64,000 nt of DNA from Ferruginibacter sp. (GTDB taxonomy: Bacteria > Bacteroidota > Bacteroidia > Chitinophagales > Chitinophagaceae). Every line of letters begins with the position of its first letter. Position 1 is the first letter of the stretch. The stretch spans positions 208,077-272,076 of the forward strand of contig JAGOAX010000007.1 in the NCBI GenBank assembly GCA_017983695.1, read 5' to 3'. Under the pieces are notes generated by a model. That model was not told the origin of the DNA and made no database searches. It saw only the letters and a program-made list of their open reading frames with translations. Position numbers and translations under genes: made by a program. This document shows, in pieces, positions 35,077 through 45,622 of this stretch.

Positions 35077-37881
35077 TTATTTAGATAAGGAAACATTAAT
35101 ACTGTTTCCGTTGTATTGTATAAATTTTCCTGTTGTTACCATAGTATTTTTATCTACTAATATTATTTTAAAATTTCGTGTTGATAACATTCCTTCAAAA
35201 CTCCCTTTTCTTTCTTCAATGGTAATACTGTTTATTTTTGCGCTGTATAAAATTTTAATGGTGGCTGATTTGCCATTTTCATAATTGTAATTTTCGTTCT
35301 CATCTTCATACAAAACAAACGATGCATCTTTTTTTCCGTAAACAGTTACAGTTAAACTATCAGCAAGCTTTTCGGTACTGTACTGCATTACTGGGCCGGT
35401 AATAATAATTGACCCTTCTTTTACATACACCGGACTATTACTGATGGGAGCATCTGCCAAAACAGTTTGGCCGCCGCCATACATTTTATTTGTATAAAAA
35501 TTATACCAGTTTGTACCGGCAGGCAAATACACACTTCTATTGCGTTGTTTAAAATTGTAAACAGGATTAACCAATAAAGAATTGCCACACATAAACTGGT
35601 CATTGATATTCTCTGCCTTTTTATCTAAAGGAAAGCCCATCATCATCCCTCTTAAAATTGTTCCGTTGTTATAATGTACATCTGCAGCCAATGAATATAA
35701 ATAAGGTAACAATTTATACCGCATTTCAATAGCCGATTTCATTGCTTTAAATGTTTCTTCATTTTCGCCGGCAATATTAAATGGCTCCCTGAAAGGGAAC
35801 TGCCCATGTGCCCTGAACATGGGAAGAAAGCTGCCGAACTGGTACCATCTTGCCTGTAACTCTTTCCATTCGTCTTTATCATTTCCCTGTACATATCGGT
35901 TTTCAACTGCAAAACCTCCAACATCAAATGTCCAGTAAGGAATGCCCGACATGGAAAAATTTACACCTGCTGCAACCTGGTCTTTCATCTCTGCCCATGT
36001 AGATCCAATATCACCACTCCACACTGCAGAGCCATAACGCTGAATGCCGGCAAAGCCCGACCTTGTTAAAATAAAAACTCTTTTATTATCATGCATTGCC
36101 CTTTGCCCTTCGTAAATACCTTGCGAATTAAGCAAGGGATAACTGTTGAAATATTTTATTGCCGACCCCATTGCATTAGGGTAAAACAAATCCTTACGTT
36201 TGGCAATAGAAACATTAGAGTGTACATCCGGCTCAGGTGCATCCATCCACCAGGCGTCTATCTTTTTTTTGTACTGATTATCTTTCAGTAATTCCCAAAA
36301 CTGTTTTCTTGCCGCAGGGTTATGTACATCAAAAAATGTAGATACATATCCCAGCCAGTCCTTCCTGTTTTCGTCTGCATTTTTGTTTAGCAGAAAGCCC
36401 TGCTTATACATCAAATCAAAATTGGAAATCCCTTTATAAAATTTTGGCCAAACTGAGATCATAAATTTTGTATGATACTTATTGTGCAATACCTCTATCA
36501 TCGAATCGGGATTGCTGAAACGGTCGGCATCAAACTGCTGGCTACCCCATTCATTTAATTTCCAGTATTGCCAGTCCATTACAATATTATCCAGCGGAAT
36601 ATTTTTTTCACGAAATGTTTTTACAGTAGATAAAATTTCATCCTGTGTTTTGTAACGTTCCCTGCTTTGCCAAAAACCCATTACCCATTTTGGTACAACA
36701 GGCGCTTTGCCGGTAAGTGTTCTGTAACCACCAATAATCTCATCATAAGTTTTTCCATAAACAAAATAGTAGCCGATATTATCGCCTGCTTCGGATGTAA
36801 ACTGGTATAAGGTTTTTTGTGTTGCAGTTGCCGGTGTTGTTATTTTACAGGATAAAAAAGATTCCCCGCCATCCGGTATCCATTCCATTTTAAAAGCAAT
36901 TTTTTTATTGCCTGATAATTGTACGGGTACAAAAGCTGTAAAGGGATTCCAGGATTGCCTCCACCTGTCTAATACTAATTTTCCATCAAGCCATAATTTT
37001 AAATAGCCTCCTGCCCACAATCTTAATGTATGTTCGCCGCTTGTATTGCCCAGTAAAAAACCTTCATACACCGCTTTGCCTTCCTGCATTTTAAAAGAAG
37101 TGGGTAGATTAGGCATTGATTGCAGGTCGGCATAGTCAATTACATTTTCATCCTGTTGTACAAATATTTTTGTGGCTTCTTTTTTGGAGGAGTAAGTCGC
37201 AGTTAAACTACCGGCTTTATCATTTTGATCAAATAATTTAATGCTATTCATGTCGGCAAAAATTCTGCCATCGCCAAAATCTGTAATAGAATAATTATCC
37301 CAGAGAATACCATAATTTTTATTGGATACCAGGTAAGGAATAAATACTTCGCTGTTGTTCTGGTACAAAGTAAGGTTACTGCCTTTTTGATTCATTATGC
37401 CCTGTGCATGTTGCCCCAGGCCATACAATGCTTCGTTTGCAGGAGAAGCAAATTGTTGTGTAATTTTATAAGATGATGATTTTTCTAATTGAACCTTTTC
37501 AAAGGATTTTGCTTTTTCGCCTGTGATCAGCTTGCCATCTTTTGTATAAAAATTTACAAGCCCTGTTGTTTTTGAAACAACAGCTTTTATTAATGGTGTA
37601 CTCAGCGTTACTGTTGCTGCTGCATCCTGTATATTAAATTGCTGGCCTGCATTATTTTCAGCTGCAATAATAAAACTGGTATCTTCTTTTAGCTGTTGCA
37701 CGGGAGAAGAAACAACCTGTATAATATTGCTGCCCCATACTTTTAACTGTACGGCTTTTGTGCCGGTATTTGCCGGATAAACAATAATGCCATTTTCAAT
37801 TTTTGAATAGCCTGTTTTTTGTGCCGAAACAGTTACTGCTAATCCTGCAAAAAAAATACTTAAAAAATATTTTATCATCAT
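35077..37881 (-). CDS. GH31 alpha-glycosidase with PA14-like insert
   Basis: This 934-residue secreted protein has a signal peptide ending near VSAQ (residue 21). Between residues about 240 and 370 a PA14-like insert appears (EGFLLGNTSGEHTLRLWAGG, LWLDGKLVLDRWRQSWNP). The GH31 barrel has nucleophile Asp547 (WWMDAPEPD) and acid/base Asp624 (WSGDIGSTW). The PA14 insertion is characteristic of xyloglucan-acting alpha-xylosidases such as Cellvibrio Xyl31A. Some GH31 enzymes are alpha-galactosidases, which would suit galactomannan better, and no GH27 or GH36 alpha-galactosidase is present. Specificity stays open. Confidence 0.85.
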   Translation of the reverse strand: MMIKYFLSIFFAGLAVTVSAQKTGYSKIENGIIVYPANTGTKAVQLKVWGSNIIQVVSSPVQQLKEDTSFIIAAENNAGQQFNIQDAAATVTLSTPLIKAVVSKTTGLVNFYTKDGKLITGEKAKSFEKVQLEKSSSYKITQQFASPANEALYGLGQHAQGIMNQKGSNLTLYQNNSEVFIPYLVSNKNYGILWDNYSITDFGDGRIFADMNSIKLFDQNDKAGSLTATYSSKKEATKIFVQQDENVIDYADLQSMPNLPTSFKMQEGKAVYEGFLLGNTSGEHTLRLWAGGYLKLWLDGKLVLDRWRQSWNPFTAFVPVQLSGNKKIAFKMEWIPDGGESFLSCKITTPATATQKTLYQFTSEAGDNIGYYFVYGKTYDEIIGGYRTLTGKAPVVPKWVMGFWQSRERYKTQDEILSTVKTFREKNIPLDNIVMDWQYWKLNEWGSQQFDADRFSNPDSMIEVLHNKYHTKFMISVWPKFYKGISNFDLMYKQGFLLNKNADENRKDWLGYVSTFFDVHNPAARKQFWELLKDNQYKKKIDAWWMDAPEPDVHSNVSIAKRKDLFYPNAMGSAIKYFNSYPLLNSQGIYEGQRAMHDNKRVFILTRSGFAGIQRYGSAVWSGDIGSTWAEMKDQVAAGVNFSMSGIPYWTFDVGGFAVENRYVQGNDKDEWKELQARWYQFGSFLPMFRAHGQFPFREPFNIAGENEETFKAMKSAIEMRYKLLPYLYSLAADVHYNNGTILRGMMMGFPLDKKAENINDQFMCGNSLLVNPVYNFKQRNRSVYLPAGTNWYNFYTNKMYGGGQTVLADAPISNSPVYVKEGSIIITGPVMQYSTEKLADSLTVTVYGKKDASFVLYEDENENYNYENGKSATIKILYSAKINSITIEERKGSFEGMLSTRNFKIILVDKNTMVTTGKFIQYNGNSINVSLSK

Positions 37882-37887
37882 ATTGAA

Positions 37888-40143
37888 TTAATTATTCCAT
37901 TTAAATTTGCCAACCAATGTTCCAATCATCACTTCAAAATCACCAGGCTCGGTAATAGTTTTTAATTGTGCATTTACAAAAGCCAGGTCATTTTTATCAA
38001 TAGTAAATTTCACCTGTTTACTTTCTCCTGCTTTTAAATCTATTTTTTCAAATGCTCTTAGCCTCTTGTTGTTGGGAACGATGCTTGCGTACAGATCTTT
38101 AGAATATAATTCCACGCTATGCTTGCCATCTCTTTTACCGGTATTTGTAACTGTGACACTAACTGTTAATTTTTGATCTCCCTTTAATGCCCTTGTACTC
38201 ATTTGTAGATTACTGTATGCAAATGTGGTATAACTCAAGCCATGTCCAAAAGCAAACAGGGGATCGTATCCATTCCACAAAACATCTGCATTAAAAATTT
38301 CTCTTTTTGTTTCAGTTATTCTATGGTCATACATCACAATCTCTCCCATACTTTTTGGATAACTGAATGGCATTATGCCATTGGGATTATAATCTCCAAA
38401 TAAAACATCTGCTGTTGCTTCTGCAGTTTTCCTGCCACTCCAGAAAGGCAATACAATTGCTTCGCACTGCGGTTCAATATTGGTTATAAAGCGAGGCCTT
38501 CCTTCCTGTAAAATCAATATTACTTTTTTACCTGTGGCAAAAGCTGCTTTGGCTATAGCCACCTGTTCTTCAGGCAATGCTAAATCTCTAATGTTACCCG
38601 GGCTTTCTGCATAAGCGTTTTCTCCCAAACATAAAATGATCACGTCTGCGTTAGCAGCATTAGCTTTTAATTTTTCAACATCGTAATTATCTTTATTATC
38701 AAACCCTTTTCCACCAACAGCAATTACATTGGCTGCGTCGATTTTATCAGTAATGGCATCAACAAAAGTTTTACTTCCTTTCGGATACCACTCTTCCTGG
38801 TTACCCTGCCAGGTGTAACTCCAGCTGCCATTCAACACAGCAATACTTTGTGCTGTTGGCCCCATTATTAAAACTTTTTTATCTTTTGCTAAGGGTAAAA
38901 TATTATTGTTGTTTTTTACAAGTGTAATGGCTTCATGTGCGGCATCCAAAGCAAGTGTTTGATAGGCTGCTTTCCCAAAATTTGCTGTTGCATTTTCTTC
39001 TGCATAGGCATTTTCAAATAAGCCGACTTTATATTTTAATTTTAAAATTCGTCGCACTGCATCATTAATTCTGCTTACAGGCACCTCTTTTTTTGCTACT
39101 GCTTCTTTTAACAGGTCAAAGAAAGTGTAATCACCCGGCACCATGCTCATGTCTATCCCTGCATTAATAGCCATCACTACTGCTGCCCTTGGCGTAGCAG
39201 CAACTTTGTGTATGCTATGCAGACGGATAATGTCTTCCCAATCTGTAACGATCAAGCCTTCAAAACCTAATTCTTTTCTTAATAAATCTGTAAGCAATAC
39301 TTTACTTGCATGAACAGGCACTCCATTAATATCGCTTGAATTGATCATGATGGATGATGAACCTGCTTTAACTGCAGCCCTGAATTGTGGCAGATAATAT
39401 TCTCTCATTTCTATTTCGGGCATGTAGATGGGTGTTCTGTCTTTACCCGTACGTGAAGCAGAATAACCCAAATAATGTTTCATACAACTGGCTACTGCTG
39501 TTGAATTGTTTAATCCATCTTCTTCGTAACCCCGTATTGCGGCCACGCCCATTATTTTACCTATGTAAACATCTTCGCCATAGGTTTCAGGAAAACGGCT
39601 CCACAATGGTTGCCGTCCCAAATCCAATACAGGAGCAAAATTCCAGCGTGTGCCGGATGCCCTTAATTCTGCTGCAGTAACTTTTGCTGCTGCTTTTACC
39701 AATGCAGGATTTCTTGTAGCAGCCATTGCTAAATTGTGCGGAAACAAAGTTGAATTCAATGTATAGGTTTGGCCGTGTATAGCATCGAGGCCATAGAGGA
39801 TCGGGATTTTTAAAGCGGTATTTTTAGTTTCGTCTTGTATTTCTTTAATCACTTTATGCCATGTGGCAACATCAAATGCATGAGCCGTTGTGTTTAGCAC
39901 AGAGCCTACTTTATATTTTTGAACAGCATCTTTTAAAGCTGTGGCATCAATCGTACCATCTGTATTAGCCCACCCACCTTTTGCAATTACGGCTAAAGTA
40001 ACCTGTGTCATCTGCCCAATCTTATCCTCTAAAGACATTATATTAAGAAGCTGCTCTACTTTAGCATCGTAAGTATTTTTCTGCTGTGCAAAAGACTGAA
40101 CACTTAAAAAAATGAGTCCCACTAAATATATCCTGTATTTCAT
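37888..40143 (-). CDS. GH3 beta-glucosidase-like enzyme
   Basis: This 751-residue secreted enzyme has a signal peptide (MKYRIYLVGLIFLSVQSFAQ). The GH3 N-domain carries nucleophile Asp301 (GLIVTDWEDI), the C-domain candidate acid/base Glu513 (AYAESPGN), and an FnIII-like domain ends the protein. The family removes terminal beta-linked glucose; in this locus that fits trimming glucose from glucomannan fragments. The longer frame starting at 40170 would overlap the epimerase gene and spoil the signal peptide, so I use the ATG at 40143. Confidence 0.88.
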   Translation of the reverse strand: MKYRIYLVGLIFLSVQSFAQQKNTYDAKVEQLLNIMSLEDKIGQMTQVTLAVIAKGGWANTDGTIDATALKDAVQKYKVGSVLNTTAHAFDVATWHKVIKEIQDETKNTALKIPILYGLDAIHGQTYTLNSTLFPHNLAMAATRNPALVKAAAKVTAAELRASGTRWNFAPVLDLGRQPLWSRFPETYGEDVYIGKIMGVAAIRGYEEDGLNNSTAVASCMKHYLGYSASRTGKDRTPIYMPEIEMREYYLPQFRAAVKAGSSSIMINSSDINGVPVHASKVLLTDLLRKELGFEGLIVTDWEDIIRLHSIHKVAATPRAAVVMAINAGIDMSMVPGDYTFFDLLKEAVAKKEVPVSRINDAVRRILKLKYKVGLFENAYAEENATANFGKAAYQTLALDAAHEAITLVKNNNNILPLAKDKKVLIMGPTAQSIAVLNGSWSYTWQGNQEEWYPKGSKTFVDAITDKIDAANVIAVGGKGFDNKDNYDVEKLKANAANADVIILCLGENAYAESPGNIRDLALPEEQVAIAKAAFATGKKVILILQEGRPRFITNIEPQCEAIVLPFWSGRKTAEATADVLFGDYNPNGIMPFSYPKSMGEIVMYDHRITETKREIFNADVLWNGYDPLFAFGHGLSYTTFAYSNLQMSTRALKGDQKLTVSVTVTNTGKRDGKHSVELYSKDLYASIVPNNKRLRAFEKIDLKAGESKQVKFTIDKNDLAFVNAQLKTITEPGDFEVMIGTLVGKFKWNN

Positions 40144-40153
40144 TGTATTGGTT

Positions 40154-41353
40154 TTAATTTTTATTTTCAAGTAACGTAATTCTTTTTATTATTTCGATAG
40201 CAGCACGGCTGTTGTGATAAGGGCATTTCCAGATACCCACTTTATCTTCCTGCATTGGTTCGTAATTTTCTTTTACGCCCCAAAACCATTCGCCGTTTTT
40301 TTTATCCTGTATATGCTGCTGCACAAATTGCCATGAAGCCATCGACCTGTCTAAATACATTTTATCACCTGTATTTTGCCAGGCATTAAAAAATCCTACC
40401 ATCGCTTCGGCCTGTGGCCACATGTGTTTTTCTTTTGTCAAACGATTGGTTGCAGGTTCATATTCGTACCATAAACCACCATCATTGTCTAACCCGTTTA
40501 TAACTGCCCCTGTAATTTCTACAGCTGCTTTTTTTACTTTTGCCAGTAAATTTTTATCTTCAATTACTTCCGCAGCTTCCTGTAATAACCATGCAGCTTC
40601 AATATCATGCCCGTAAGAAACTGCTGTGGATTTTGGCTGCCAGTCTTCATTTAAAAATAAATGCTGGTGTTTAGTTATAGGGTTGATAATGTATTTTAAA
40701 AACTCCTGTATTAATGCTGCTATTTTTTGTTTTACAGGTTCGTAAGGCCAAACCTGGTACAATGCGGTAAAAGATTCCAGCACATGCAAATGGGTGTTCA
40801 TTGTTTTTTTCTCATTTGCATCTTTATTGCTTAACCGCAAATCAGAAATCTCCTTAAAATCCTTTGTAAAAGCTTCTATATAACCTCCCCTGTTTTTATC
40901 GTAGCTGTATTTTATAATAGTGCCGTACAAATTAATAGCATCCAGTATAGCATCTGCATTTTTACTGGCTTTATAAAATTCGCTAAAGGCATAAATAGTA
41001 AAAGCAGATGCATATATTTGTTTTTTTGTGTCAAGAGGATTGCCTTTGTAGTCAACTGTCCAGTAAACACCACCATTCTCCTTGTCGATAAAATACTTGC
41101 GGATATAATCAAAAGCTCTTAAAGCAAAAACTAAATAGGTTTCGTTGCCTGTTAAATTATATGCTGCAGAAAAACTCCACAATATCCTGGCATTTAATAC
41201 CGAACCTTTGGGAGCATCAATAACAATTTCATTATCGCTTTTTATCTGCCCGACAAATCCGCCATTTTTTTCGTCCACCGTATTTTGCATCCAAAAAGAA
41301 AGAATTGCCTCCAGTTCGTTTTGCATTGCTGTTTTATATTCTGTTAAATCCAT
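40154..41353 (-). CDS. AGE-family cellobiose/mannobiose 2-epimerase
   Basis: This 399-residue cytoplasmic (alpha/alpha)6-barrel protein shows family motifs MNTHLHVLESF, SYGHDIEAAWLL and MWPQAEAMVGF, the last two carrying catalytic His/Glu-type residues. Relatives epimerise the reducing glucose or mannose of beta-1,4 disaccharides; in mannan pathways they convert mannobiose to mannosyl-glucose. It lies 4 bases after the GH130 phosphorylase that would use this product, which strongly supports that role over N-acetylglucosamine 2-epimerase. Confidence 0.9.
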   Translation of the reverse strand: MDLTEYKTAMQNELEAILSFWMQNTVDEKNGGFVGQIKSDNEIVIDAPKGSVLNARILWSFSAAYNLTGNETYLVFALRAFDYIRKYFIDKENGGVYWTVDYKGNPLDTKKQIYASAFTIYAFSEFYKASKNADAILDAINLYGTIIKYSYDKNRGGYIEAFTKDFKEISDLRLSNKDANEKKTMNTHLHVLESFTALYQVWPYEPVKQKIAALIQEFLKYIINPITKHQHLFLNEDWQPKSTAVSYGHDIEAAWLLQEAAEVIEDKNLLAKVKKAAVEITGAVINGLDNDGGLWYEYEPATNRLTKEKHMWPQAEAMVGFFNAWQNTGDKMYLDRSMASWQFVQQHIQDKKNGEWFWGVKENYEPMQEDKVGIWKCPYHNSRAAIEIIKRITLLENKN

Positions 41354-41357
41354 ATCC

Positions 41358-42566
41358 CTACTTTGGCTGCAATAGTTTTAGTTGTTGTTTTTTTACATAG
41401 GCTAAATTATCTTCTGCAATTTTATTTACGGTACTTGCCGATGCTGATGAAGTCAATCCATCTTCAGGTGTGTTGATCACATAATCCAATAAACGTTCAA
41501 TAGTTGATGTGGCTACATGCATCCTGGTATCGGATGAGGCGTAATAAATAAATACCCGTCCGTCATCATCTGCAATCCAGCCATTACAAAATACAACGTT
41601 AGAAACATCACCTACTCTTTCCATTCCTCCGGGAGCAATAAAATAACCGGCGGGATGATGTATTATTTTTGTAAGATCGTTCAAGTCCGTCATGAACATA
41701 TACAACACATAACGTAACCCTGCAGCAGTATGACGAACACCATGCGCCAGGTGTAACCAGCCCTTATCTGTTTTTATTGGAGCCGGACCCTGGCCATTTT
41801 TTGCTTCATACACGGTATGATAAACTTTAGGCGCAATTACAATTTCCTTTTCAATTACTGCACTTTCAATAGAATCGCTTAATCCAAAACCAATACCACC
41901 ACCTGTACCGGCTTCAATAAAGCCATCTTGCGGACGGGTGTAAAATGCATACTTACCATTTACAAACTCGGGATGCAACACTACATTTCTTTGTTGGGGA
42001 GAAGGCGTTTTTAAATCTTTCAAGCGATGCCATTTAATTAAGTCTTTTGTACGAACAATGCCACATTGAGCAATAGCCGCAGACTGATCTCCTGCCGGAG
42101 CCGAGGGGTCACGTCTTTCTGTACAAAACAAACCATATATCCATCCGTCGTCATGCTCTACCAAACGCATATCGTAAATATTTGTCTCCGGCTCATCTGC
42201 TTCAGGAATTAATACCGGTTTATCCCAGAACCTGAAATTATCAATACCATTATCACTTTCGGCCACTGCAAAAAAAGATTTCCTGTCAGCTCCTTCAACC
42301 CTTGGCACCATAATATATTTGTCATTAAATTTTATAGCCCCTGCATTAAACACGCCGTTAATACCAAAACGTTCCATTAAAAACGGGTTGGTTTGCAGAT
42401 TAAAATCGTACCGCCAATGCAATGGTGCATGCGCTGCCGTAAGCACAGGATTATTGTACTTTGTTATAACCCCGTTATTCGATTCGCTTTTAATGTTGGG
42501 CTTACAAAGCAAACTTTCGTGAGCATCCTCCAGGTTTTTAAACCGTCTTTCAAAATCTGAATTCAT
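41358..42566 (-). CDS. GH130 4-O-beta-D-mannosyl-D-glucose phosphorylase
   Basis: This 402-residue cytoplasmic protein is very close in motif content to GH130 subfamily 1. Visible are [53 protein letters not shown], catalytic-type Asp132 in [18 protein letters not shown] and [19 protein letters not shown]. The enzyme splits mannosyl-glucose with phosphate to mannose-1-phosphate and glucose. With the adjoining epimerase and symporter it makes the cytoplasmic mannobiose module known from Bacteroides-type mannan catabolism. Confidence 0.94.
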   Translation of the reverse strand: MNSDFERRFKNLEDAHESLLCKPNIKSESNNGVITKYNNPVLTAAHAPLHWRYDFNLQTNPFLMERFGINGVFNAGAIKFNDKYIMVPRVEGADRKSFFAVAESDNGIDNFRFWDKPVLIPEADEPETNIYDMRLVEHDDGWIYGLFCTERRDPSAPAGDQSAAIAQCGIVRTKDLIKWHRLKDLKTPSPQQRNVVLHPEFVNGKYAFYTRPQDGFIEAGTGGGIGFGLSDSIESAVIEKEIVIAPKVYHTVYEAKNGQGPAPIKTDKGWLHLAHGVRHTAAGLRYVLYMFMTDLNDLTKIIHHPAGYFIAPGGMERVGDVSNVVFCNGWIADDDGRVFIYYASSDTRMHVATSTIERLLDYVINTPEDGLTSSASASTVNKIAEDNLAYVKKQQLKLLQPK

Positions 42567-42596
42567 AAAAAATATTTAAAGAATGTTTATCCTAAG

Positions 42597-44426
42597 CTAA
42601 TCTTCCAGCTTATTCCACCATGTTTTTTTAAGTATGGCTATTATTATTACAAGAATGATAATTGTTATCAATAAGGGCAATTTCATCCACAGAACCACAT
42701 ACATAGGCAATATGGTTAAACACAATTGCGCTATAATGCCCAACACCACATTAAACATGTCCAGCTTAAATCTTTTATTGGCTTCAAAAGAAGGGTTATC
42801 TATAAGCACCATTTCATGTACAGGTTGCCAAAAACCCCATGGCTTTACAGTGCTGTAAAAATTTTTCAATACGGCTGTATCTGTTGCAGGAGCAGTAAAT
42901 GTACCTATCAAACATCCTGCAATAGAAATAATAAATAAAACAGGGAAGTAGTATAAGAATTCTATACCTGAAAATAATCTTGAGAAAATTAACGCACCGG
43001 CAACACCTGCAAACATGCCCCAGAAAAAACCGTTTGCATTAAAGCGCCACCAATACCATTTTAATACATTGGCTGCAATATACCCGCCATACAAACCAGA
43101 TACGATCCATTGTAAAATACTGTTCACATCTTTGGCAAAAAATCCTATCACAATACCAACAGCTACAATAACAATACCCGACAGGTAATTCATCGTCATT
43201 GTTTTTTTATTGCTGGCATTTGGATTGATATGCTTTAAATACACATCGTTTACAAAATAAGCCTGTGCTGCATTTAAGGTACCAGAAAATGTTCCCATAA
43301 ATGCCCCGAACAACCCGGTTAATACCAGTCCCAAAATCCCGACAGGTAAAAAATTGTTTATGGCACCTGGTAATATCTTTTCAAAGTCAACGCCACCTGA
43401 ACCGTTATCTAAATTCAATTCATTATAATACAGTACGCCTAAAACTGTTAACCCAATAATCATGGAGTAACGCACCGGCAGTAACACAAGTGAAACAAAA
43501 CCCGTCATCTTTGATGCCTCTTTTGGCGATTTAGTGGACAGTATCTTCTGCATATCATAATTAGGTGCCGAGCCAGCTAATGATGCAAACACACCTTTAA
43601 ACAACATCATCATAAAAAATATTCCAAACAGGCCATAGCCATCATCATTAATTTTTGTTGCAGCATCATCAACAATACCTTTCCAGCTTAAGTCAAGGTT
43701 CCAACTAAAAAAAGGATCATCCCAGCCATGTGGTACGTTTAATGATTTACCATGCAGATGCTGCATTGCAATTATTGCAATGGCAAAACTGCCAATCGTC
43801 ATAATGGAATATTTTATAAGATCGCCAATTACAATACTGTGCATACCACCAAGTACAGAATAAAAAACAGCAAAGAGGGTAAACACAATACCATAAAAAT
43901 GGGCTACATATTGTGGTGCAACATTAAATGGCACATAATCTTTCACAACATCCCATGGTATAAATATTTCTACAAACTTACCAAGCCCCACAAAGCCATA
44001 AGCTAAAAAACCAAGGCAGCCAATTAATGCAAAAGCAACTACAACAGTATGCGATGCATTTACGCCTTTACCTTTTATACCAAACCTTGTTGCCAGCCAT
44101 TCGGCACCGGTATTAGCATTACTTCTTCTTAACCACTTACTTAAAAACATCATATTAAACACCTGGTTAAACACCGGCCATAACCAAGGTATCCAGATGC
44201 TTTTCATACCATAAACAAAACATAAAGCCACCATCCACATGGTTCCGCTAATGTCAAACATATCTGAGGCATCACTTAAGCCCAGCATATACCAGGGCAG
44301 TTTTTTTCCGCCCATTAAATAACTTTCTTTATTCTCTCTTGCCTTTTTACGCAGGAACCAACCCAGCATCAGCATGGTTACCAGATAACAAAGAATAATG
44401 GCAATATCTATAACTTGTAATTTCAT
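42597..44426 (-). CDS. Sodium:solute symporter (SSS family)
   Basis: This 609-residue inner membrane protein has many hydrophobic spans. Sequence marks of the SSS family include the early YLMGGKKLPWYMLGLSDASDMFDISG and the later GFVSLVLLPVRYSMI and SGTLNAAQAYFVNDVY. Its place between the secreted mannanases and the cytoplasmic phosphorylase/epimerase makes mannobiose or short manno-oligosaccharides the likely substrate. This replaces the MFS transporter of some mannan loci. Confidence 0.88.
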   Translation of the reverse strand: MKLQVIDIAIILCYLVTMLMLGWFLRKKARENKESYLMGGKKLPWYMLGLSDASDMFDISGTMWMVALCFVYGMKSIWIPWLWPVFNQVFNMMFLSKWLRRSNANTGAEWLATRFGIKGKGVNASHTVVVAFALIGCLGFLAYGFVGLGKFVEIFIPWDVVKDYVPFNVAPQYVAHFYGIVFTLFAVFYSVLGGMHSIVIGDLIKYSIMTIGSFAIAIIAMQHLHGKSLNVPHGWDDPFFSWNLDLSWKGIVDDAATKINDDGYGLFGIFFMMMLFKGVFASLAGSAPNYDMQKILSTKSPKEASKMTGFVSLVLLPVRYSMIIGLTVLGVLYYNELNLDNGSGGVDFEKILPGAINNFLPVGILGLVLTGLFGAFMGTFSGTLNAAQAYFVNDVYLKHINPNASNKKTMTMNYLSGIVIVAVGIVIGFFAKDVNSILQWIVSGLYGGYIAANVLKWYWWRFNANGFFWGMFAGVAGALIFSRLFSGIEFLYYFPVLFIISIAGCLIGTFTAPATDTAVLKNFYSTVKPWGFWQPVHEMVLIDNPSFEANKRFKLDMFNVVLGIIAQLCLTILPMYVVLWMKLPLLITIIILVIIIAILKKTWWNKLED

Positions 44427-44461
44427 TTAAGTCTTTTAGTGCCGGTCTTTAAAAATTTCTT

Positions 44462-45619
44462 TCAACGTGCTTTATACAGATTTTCTTTTGCTACATCTTT
44501 TTCAAACAATGTTTTTTCGGCTTCATAAAATTTTATAAAATCTTTTTCTGAAAGCTGCCCCTTATTTGGAACATAATAATGCATTTTTTTTGACCACTCG
44601 TTATAACCATGATTGCGCCATAACAGTACATAAGCTATAGTATGATTGCCAATAGCTTTTTGTAAAACATCTGTCCACCAGGTTGCGTAAGGAATAGCTT
44701 CGTAACCGGTTTCTGCAATGGCAGTTAGTTTGTTGGTTTCTGCAGCCGCACTATCAACAATGCTCAAAAGCCGGTCTACATTTTTTGTAAACCCATCATC
44801 TTTTGAAGGATCGCCCCATTGATACGTATCAAAGCTTAACATATCCACCATATCATCTCCGGGATAGCGTTCCAAAAATTCATCCTTTGTTTTAAAATCT
44901 CCGCCGGTATTATATACATAAATAAGGTTGTGGCATTTTTTTACTTCTTTTAAATAATAATTGGTAAAGCGCCACAAAATTTTAAACTGTTCGGCTGAAC
45001 AATTATTAGGTCCCCACCAAAACCATGTACCGGTTAACTCATGATAAGGACGAAACAGTACGGGAATTAATTCTTTGTTTTCGCCTTTTAATGAAAGTAT
45101 AAAATTTGCAGCCTTATCAAGCCATGTTTTAAATAATTCGTGACTGGCACCACCAGGTAAAATTGAAGCTACAGTACCATGTGCAGTATCCCATGAATTG
45201 CCGCCGGTTGATGGATTATCGAAATGCCAGCTTATAGTAATTACACCGCCCCGCTTATAAGCATCTTTAATATACTGCCGCATATTTTTAAATGGCACAC
45301 CATCTAAATTTTTTTCGCCGTTGTTTCTTTCTAACCCACCCAAATCCCATCCGTAAATTCCGGGATAATCGCCACATACATCCTTTACATCACTCCGGTC
45401 TTTTTCGTAACGCCAGTTTACTCCATAGGCCAAATCATCCTGGTGGCCAAACAAATACCCTTTTGCTGAAAGTGTTTTTAAATTCTGATAAAGGGCTTTT
45501 GTTTCTGCTGTACCATTTTTATCAGAGAGCGTAAAAGGTTTTTCCTGGGAAAATGACAGGCAATATGTACATAAATAAAATATGGTAAAAAGGGATTTAT
45601 ATAACAACTGCTTTTTCAT
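44462..45619 (-). CDS. GH26 beta-mannanase, locus copy 1
   Basis: This 385-residue secreted enzyme has a signal peptide ending near LSFSQ (residue 25). Acid/base Glu194 lies in RPYHELTG and nucleophile Glu303 in IAETGYE, with LFGHQDDLAYG and SWHFDNP motifs. It shares layout and C-terminal end (DFIKFYEAEKTLFEKDV) with the other GH26 at 28051-29190 (DFIKFYNSRYTLFENDL), so the two arose by duplication and diverged. It lies 3 bases downstream of the GH5_7 mannanase. Confidence 0.9.
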   Translation of the reverse strand: MKKQLLYKSLFTIFYLCTYCLSFSQEKPFTLSDKNGTAETKALYQNLKTLSAKGYLFGHQDDLAYGVNWRYEKDRSDVKDVCGDYPGIYGWDLGGLERNNGEKNLDGVPFKNMRQYIKDAYKRGGVITISWHFDNPSTGGNSWDTAHGTVASILPGGASHELFKTWLDKAANFILSLKGENKELIPVLFRPYHELTGTWFWWGPNNCSAEQFKILWRFTNYYLKEVKKCHNLIYVYNTGGDFKTKDEFLERYPGDDMVDMLSFDTYQWGDPSKDDGFTKNVDRLLSIVDSAAAETNKLTAIAETGYEAIPYATWWTDVLQKAIGNHTIAYVLLWRNHGYNEWSKKMHYYVPNKGQLSEKDFIKFYEAEKTLFEKDVAKENLYKAR

Positions 45620-45622
45620 GAC

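Noticed and set aside
34540..35284. Cys/Arg- and Pro-rich open frames opposite the GH-A lipoprotein
   Set aside because: They are antisense shadows; the apparent Pro repeats come from the Gly-rich linker codons of the real gene.
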